Of a DNA stretch of 64,000 nucleotides, positions 59,973-64,000 are shown piece after piece; the stretch's first letter is position 1; each line of letters starts with the position of its first letter. Location of the stretch: contig NZ_JBIGIA010000017.1 of NCBI RefSeq assembly GCF_043555975.1, forward strand, positions 1 through 64,000, given 5' to 3'. Under the pieces are notes generated by a model. It saw only the letters and a list, made by a program, of their open reading frames with translations, was not told the origin of the DNA and did no database searches. The stretch is from Pelomonas nitida (GTDB taxonomy: Bacteria; Pseudomonadota; Gammaproteobacteria; Burkholderiales; Burkholderiaceae_C). The translations under genes were made by a program, and so were the position numbers.

Positions 59973-61867
59973 GCGGTGGGCGCTGCCAGCAACTTGGCCA
60001 CCCGCTCCTGCAGCACCTCGGGCGACACATCCGCCGGCTTCAGCGGCTCGTCCACCGTCAGGCTGATGCGGCTCCAGAACCCGCGGCGCAGCGGCTTGGT
60101 CATGGCCTTGCCGCCCTCGACGCGCGAGAAGAAGCTGCCCCACAGGTTGCCCAGCGCCATCGGGATGACCGGCACATCGGGCAGGCCGTCGATGAGCTTC
60201 ATGACGCCGCCTTTGAACGGTTGCAACGTGCCGTCGCGCGTGATGCCGCCCTCGGGGAAGATGCAGACCATCTCGCCGTCCTGCAGCACGGCGCGCGCGG
60301 CGGCGAAGGCGGCCTCGTAGGTGGCCGGGTCGGTCTTGGCCGGCGCGATGGGAATGGCCTTGGCGAGCTTGAACATCCAGCCCAGCACGGGGATCTTGAA
60401 GATCTGGTGGTCCATCAGGAAGCGGATGGGCCGGGGGCTGGCGGCCATCAGCAGCACGGCGTCGACGAAGCTGACGTGGTTGCACACCAGCACCGCGGCG
60501 CCCTTGGTGGGCAGGCGCTCGTCATGCACGATGCGAAAGCGATAGACGATGCGCGTCAGCACGAAGGCCACGAAGCGCAGCAGGTACTCCGGCACGATGA
60601 GGAAGATGTAGGCCGCCACCACCGCGTTGGCAATACCCACCGCGAGGAAGACCTGCGGAATCGTCAGCCCCGCGCCGAGCATGGCGCCAGCGATGACGCT
60701 GCTGGCGATCATGAAGACCGCGTTCAGGATGTTGTTGGCCGCGATGATGCGCGCGCGGTGGCTGGGCTGGGCGCGCAGCTGGATCAGCGCATACATGGGC
60801 ACGCTGTAGAGCCCGGCGAACAGCGCCAGCAGCCCCAGGTCGGCCAGCACACGCCAGTGCGCGTGCACGGCCAGGAAGCCGGCCACGGTGTAGGGATCGG
60901 CGGCGGGCAGGCCGGTCGCGGCGAAATACAGGTCGATGGCGAACACGCTCATGCCGATGGCGCCCAGCGGCACGAGGCCGATCTCGACATGCCGCTTGGA
61001 CAGCACCTCGCACAGCAGCGAGCCGATGCCGATGCCGATGGAGAACACCGCCAGCAGCAGCGAGGCCACCTGCGGGCTGCCATGCAGCACCTCTTTCGCG
61101 AATGCCGGGAAGTTGCTGAGGAACACCGCGCCGAAGAACCACATCCACGAGATGCCCAGCAGCGAGCGGAACACGGCCAGGTGCTCGTGCGCGAGCTTGA
61201 GGTTGCGCCAGGTCTCGGTGATGGGGTTCCAGTTGATGACGAGGCCGGGGTCGGTGGACGGGCTTGCCGGGATGGCCTGCGCCGTCGCGCGGCCCAGCAC
61301 GGCCAGCACCAGGCAGGCGATCGCCACGTGCTGCGGGCCGACGACGGGCGTGTCCACCAGCACGCCGCCCAGCAACTGCCCCAGCAGGATGGCGACGAAA
61401 GTGCCCATCTCCACCATGCCGTTGCCGCCGGTCAGCTCGCGCTCGTTGAGCTGCTGCGGCATGTAGGCGTACTTCACCGGCCCGAACAGCGTGGAGTGCA
61501 GGCCCATCAGGAACACGCAGCCCAGCAGCGCCGGCACGTTGACCGTCCAGAAGCCCCAGGCCGCGATGGCCATGATGGCGATCTCCAGGCTCTTCACGAG
61601 CTGCATGAGCCGCGCCTTGTCGTGCTTGTCGGCCAGCTGGCCGCTGGTGGCCGAGAACAGCACATAGGGCAGGATGAACAGCGCGCCGATGACCAGGCCC
61701 GCCATCTTCGGCTCCAGCCAGCTCAGCTGCAGCTGGTAGGTCACCATCAGCGTGAAGGCGAACTTGAAGATGTTGTCGTTGGCCGCGCCGAGGAACTGCG
61801 TCCAGAAGAACGGGGCGAAGCGGCGCTGGCCCAGCAGGGCGAACTGGTTCGGGTGTTCGGTGCTCAT
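59969..61867 (-). CDS. MFS transporter fused to 1-acylglycerol-3-phosphate acyltransferase (LplT-PlsC type)
   Basis: 632 residues from ATG at 61867. The first 420 residues form twelve membrane helices of the LplT-type MFS class, beginning FALLGQRRFAPFFWTQFLGAANDNIFKF. The last 200 are a PlsC acyltransferase: NHVSFVD (HX4D, the catalytic motif), FPEGGITRDG and VPVIPMAL. In E. coli LplT and Aas flip and reacylate lysophospholipids; here the AMP-binding acyl-ACP synthetase part of Aas is absent. It overlaps the downstream small protein gene and the upstream DUF2145 gene by 4 bases each. Confidence 0.92.
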   Translation of the reverse strand: MSTEHPNQFALLGQRRFAPFFWTQFLGAANDNIFKFAFTLMVTYQLQLSWLEPKMAGLVIGALFILPYVLFSATSGQLADKHDKARLMQLVKSLEIAIMAIAAWGFWTVNVPALLGCVFLMGLHSTLFGPVKYAYMPQQLNERELTGGNGMVEMGTFVAILLGQLLGGVLVDTPVVGPQHVAIACLVLAVLGRATAQAIPASPSTDPGLVINWNPITETWRNLKLAHEHLAVFRSLLGISWMWFFGAVFLSNFPAFAKEVLHGSPQVASLLLAVFSIGIGIGSLLCEVLSKRHVEIGLVPLGAIGMSVFAIDLYFAATGLPAADPYTVAGFLAVHAHWRVLADLGLLALFAGLYSVPMYALIQLRAQPSHRARIIAANNILNAVFMIASSVIAGAMLGAGLTIPQVFLAVGIANAVVAAYIFLIVPEYLLRFVAFVLTRIVYRFRIVHDERLPTKGAAVLVCNHVSFVDAVLLMAASPRPIRFLMDHQIFKIPVLGWMFKLAKAIPIAPAKTDPATYEAAFAAARAVLQDGEMVCIFPEGGITRDGTLQPFKGGVMKLIDGLPDVPVIPMALGNLWGSFFSRVEGGKAMTKPLRRGFWSRISLTVDEPLKPADVSPEVLQERVAKLLAAPTA

Positions 61868-62640
61868 TTCCGGACGATATGCGGTGTATCTGACAGTTGG
61901 ACGCGCGGCAGCCAGGCAAACAGGGAGTCCACGGTGACCGTGTCGATATGGCTCGTGAAGCGGCGCGCACTCGGATGATCGTCGAAAGCGATGTTGGCCT
62001 GTGTGAGCCGCCCGCCCAGCCGCGTCAGCGTGGAGAGGTGCAGGTCGGTGGGCCGGTAGCCCTGCGCGCGCACCCAGGCCTGTGCATCGCGCCGGCTGCC
62101 GACCCCCGGCGCCGCCGCGCCGGCCAGGGTCTCCAGCACCCACTGGTTGCTTTGCTGGTAGGTCGTTGCGAACGGGTAGGCCACCATGCTGTAGCGGCGC
62201 TCGTTGAACCGGGCGACGCGGCCGTTGTCGGCCAGCACCGGCAACAGGGCCTGCTGCAGCTCGGGGCTGAGCACGACGTAGGCGGCCTCGTAGCGCTTGG
62301 GGTTGTCCAGGAAGAACTCGCCCAGCCCCTGGCGGTACAGCGCGGCATGGTCGGTGCCGCAGTGGTTGAGCTTGTGCACGACGCGCCAGGCGCCGGCCGT
62401 CGCGTCCTTGTAGACGAAACCCAGGTGCGACCACTGCAGGCCGTACTTGGACAGGTCCTGCCCGGCGCGGGCCAGCAGCACGACCTGCGCGCCGCTGGCG
62501 TCGAGCTGGCGGGCGGTGGCCTGGGCGAGGGCCAGGCCTTGCTCGATCTGGCCAACTGTGGGCGGCTTCTCCTCGCAGGGGCGGCCGGCATGGGCAGTCG
62601 CGCCCGCCACGAGCAGCGCCGCAGCGGCGGCGGCCTTCAC
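61864..62640 (-). CDS. DUF2145-family exported protein
   Basis: 258 residues from a GTG at 62640, overlapping the upstream gene's stop by 4 bases (GTGA). A signal peptide (ATAHA|GR) is followed by GRPCEEKPPTVGQIEQGLALAQATARQLDASGAQVVLLARAGQDLSKYGLQWSHLGF and RVVHKLNHCG. The family DUF2145 has a papain-like or NlpC-like aspect with conserved Cys and His, but the catalytic role is unproven. The stop overlaps the MFS-PlsC start. Probably part of the same transcript. Confidence 0.82.
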   Translation of the reverse strand: MKAAAAAALLVAGATAHAGRPCEEKPPTVGQIEQGLALAQATARQLDASGAQVVLLARAGQDLSKYGLQWSHLGFVYKDATAGAWRVVHKLNHCGTDHAALYRQGLGEFFLDNPKRYEAAYVVLSPELQQALLPVLADNGRVARFNERRYSMVAYPFATTYQQSNQWVLETLAGAAAPGVGSRRDAQAWVRAQGYRPTDLHLSTLTRLGGRLTQANIAFDDHPSARRFTSHIDTVTVDSLFAWLPRVQLSDTPHIVRK

Positions 62641-63059
62641 CGGCTCACCCGCTCGTTGTAGAGCAGCGCCTTGCCGATCTCGTTGGGGATGAAGGCGATG
62701 GCCTCCCCCAGCGCCGACAGCACGACGCCCGAGCCGATGACGGTGACCGACACGGCCGTGCCCGCGGAGACGGCCAGCCCCTCGGCGAGCCGGCCGGCGG
62801 TGCGCAGGCTGATGCGCACGCCGTCGGACGCCCGCGCCAGCACCCACACGGTGGCGCCGCCGACGACCTCCACGCTGACGACCACCAGCGTCACCCCCGA
62901 CACCAGCAGCGCGGCCGGGGCGACGCTCAGCGCCGCGCCGGTGGCACTGACGGCCGTGGCCGACAAGGCCGCGGGGGCGACCGAGATCGCGCTGAGTTCG
63001 GACTGGGCCTGCGCGGCGAGCGCCAGCGACAGGGTGCAGGTGGCAAGCAGGGCTTTCAT
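62637..63059 (-). CDS. Small exported protein of unknown function, coupled to DUF2145
   Basis: 140 residues with a signal peptide (AQA|QS). Ala/Val-rich sequence continues with two hydrophobic stretches (VSGVTLVVVSVEVVGGATVWVLARA and VTVIGSGVVLSALGEAIAFIPNE), so it may be membrane-bound. It ends ALLYNERVSR. No known family. Its stop overlaps the GTG start of the DUF2145 gene (GTGA). Confidence 0.65.
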   Translation of the reverse strand: MKALLATCTLSLALAAQAQSELSAISVAPAALSATAVSATGAALSVAPAALLVSGVTLVVVSVEVVGGATVWVLARASDGVRISLRTAGRLAEGLAVSAGTAVSVTVIGSGVVLSALGEAIAFIPNEIGKALLYNERVSR

Positions 63060-63072
63060 GGCGGGCTCCGGG

Positions 63073-63537
63073 TCAGGTGTTGTCGGCGGTGGCGGCCATC
63101 GCTTCGCGGCGGCCGTGCAGGCGGGCGGCCATCAGGTCGGCCTCGTGCGCGTCGCGCAGCATCTTGGCCAGCGTGAAGACGTTCGAGATGAGGTAGAGCC
63201 AGCAGACGCCGAGGTAGGCCTTCCAGACCGGCTGGATCTCCATGCGGTACAGGCCCCAGCCCGTCAGGCCCATGGCCAGTGCGAAACCGCCCCACACGAC
63301 CAGGCGCCACATCGGCGTGTCCACGCGGCGGTCCTGGTTGTCGCGGACGAACTTGGCCAGCGCGAAGGCCGTGGACAGGCAAAACACATAGCCCATGATC
63401 ATGAAAGCCCGGTCCAGGTCGGCGCCCGGCAGCCAGGCCAGGCCCGATGCGCACAGCAGCGCGCTGAGGCCGAAGGACACCCAGACCTGCAGGCGCCAGG
63501 CGCTGGTGTCGCGGCGGATGGACATGGGGGAGGACAT
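63073..63537 (-). CDS. YiaA/YiaB-like membrane protein
   Basis: 154 residues; the start is supported by GGAG eight bases upstream. The YiaAB domain pattern is present twice over: WVSFGLSALLCASGLAWLP...MIMGYVFCLSTAFALAKFVRDNQD and the later GGFALAMGLTGWGLYR...YLGVCWLYLISNVFTLAKMLRD. YiaA proteins are small inner-membrane proteins of unknown function. It is the first gene of the minus-strand unit running to the radical SAM gene, 13 bases before the next gene. Confidence 0.85.
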   Translation of the reverse strand: MSSPMSIRRDTSAWRLQVWVSFGLSALLCASGLAWLPGADLDRAFMIMGYVFCLSTAFALAKFVRDNQDRRVDTPMWRLVVWGGFALAMGLTGWGLYRMEIQPVWKAYLGVCWLYLISNVFTLAKMLRDAHEADLMAARLHGRREAMAATADNT

Positions 63538-63716
63538 GAAATAACTCCGTATGGCTTGGAATGGGCCGGATGATGCGTGCGGCTGCCGCGTTTGGTGCGG
63601 CGAATCCTGCCGAGGTGCATGCCGAGACCCGGCCGGTAGCGTTCGGCGCTACCCGTGGGCGGTTTCTGGGGCGAACTCGCCGCTGCAGGTGCCGTCATGC
63701 GCTACCGTTCGCCCCC

Positions 63717-64000
63717 ATGTCGAGCACGCAATCCCTCGTCGCCCTGCTCAAGGGCGAGTTGAAGGCCCAGGGCCTGAGCTATGCCGACCTGGCGCGGGAG
63801 CTGGGGCTGTCGGAGTCCAGCGTGAAGCGCATGCTGGCGCCCGGCGGCGAGATGCCGCTGTCACGCGTGGACGAGATCTGCCGCGTGCTGGAGCTGGAGT
63901 TCGTGGAGCTGGCCGCGCGCCTGGGCAACCGCGCGCCCGCACAGCGCGAGCTGAGCCTGGAGCAGGAGAAGGCCGTCGTGGCCGATGCCAAGCTGCTGCT
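63717..64000 (+). CDS. XRE-family HTH regulator, partial at window edge
   Basis: The first 94 residues are present; the window ends inside the gene. A Cro/C1-type HTH spans about 8-60: LLKGELKAQGLSYADLARELGLSESSVKRMLAPGGEMPLSRVDEICRVLELEFVELA. The remainder is not visible. It is divergent from the YiaA-like gene across a 179-base gap, and so could regulate the putative lipid operon. Confidence 0.8.
   Translation, partial: MSSTQSLVALLKGELKAQGLSYADLARELGLSESSVKRMLAPGGEMPLSRVDEICRVLELEFVELAARLGNRAPAQRELSLEQEKAVVADAKLL

Overview
The window reads as chromosomal DNA of a high-GC (about 70 percent by eye) betaproteobacterium of the order Burkholderiales, most likely the Roseateles/Mitsuaria/Rubrivivax group. 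The signs are the protein families: an mnmG-rsmG-parA block with parS sites, a betaproteobacterial OxyR, a PEP-CTERM secreted protease, DUF2145 and YiaA-like proteins, and very GC-rich codon use. No rRNA, tRNA, CRISPR array, integrase or transposase was seen. The first 200 bases are a near-homopolymer G/C tract that looks like a contig end or sequencing artefact. Genes are dense: apart from that tract no gene-free stretch exceeds 300 bases (the longest, 7570-7863, holds a dispersed repeat and the promoters of two divergent genes).

Layout. 211-7569: a polysaccharide deacetylase, an OmpA-type protein with a deleted tandem copy, a GNAT enzyme, parA, rsmG, an isochorismatase-family hydrolase and mnmG, all on the minus strand, with three parS sites inside rsmG and mnmG. 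7864-12441: a periplasmic protein, a TetR/MFS divergent efflux pair with paired operators, and a Crp/Fnr regulator followed by small membrane and cysteine-cluster proteins. 12544-19786: a lipoprotein, an ABC exporter pair translationally coupled to an exported S33-type peptidase, a DUF3667 membrane protein and two alpha/beta hydrolases. 19932-31624: a metallo-beta-lactamase-fold hydrolase, a retropepsin-like protein, two membrane proteins, a very large internally duplicated membrane protein, a TonB receptor coupled to a PQQ-type sugar dehydrogenase, a zinc-ribbon protein and a DUF3617 protein. 31796-40351: prfC, a broken serine hydrolase, a LytTR two-component system coupled to a secreted protein, dps, a PEP-CTERM protease and oxyR. 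40440-47361: panB-panC, FKBP and cyclophilin lipoproteins, a phosphofructokinase with mixed ATP/PPi motifs, a small lipoprotein and recG. 47383-53670: a DksA/TraR-type protein pair under a possible FNR site, then queA and tgt separated by a lower-GC NERD-helicase gene and a YigZ-family gene. 53706-56790: a PhnD-like binding protein and a multi-PAS histidine kinase.

The most interesting stretch is 56930-63537. Nine minus-strand genes, most of them overlapping by 4-11 bases, encode a YiaA-like protein, an exported unknown, a DUF2145 protein, an MFS-PlsC fusion (lysophospholipid flippase plus acyltransferase), three small membrane proteins that share a GFGAxGLCG motif, an Lgt-like diacylglyceryl transferase lacking the usual HGGL histidine, and a multi-cluster radical SAM enzyme of the family that includes archaeal tetraether synthase. 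Together they suggest an undescribed membrane-lipid remodelling system. A partial XRE-type regulator lies divergently at the right edge.

A dispersed hairpin repeat (7580-7652, 31651-31745, 58432-58484) recurs; one copy encodes the C-terminal tail of the Lgt-like protein, and a related GC hairpin is inserted in frame in queA.
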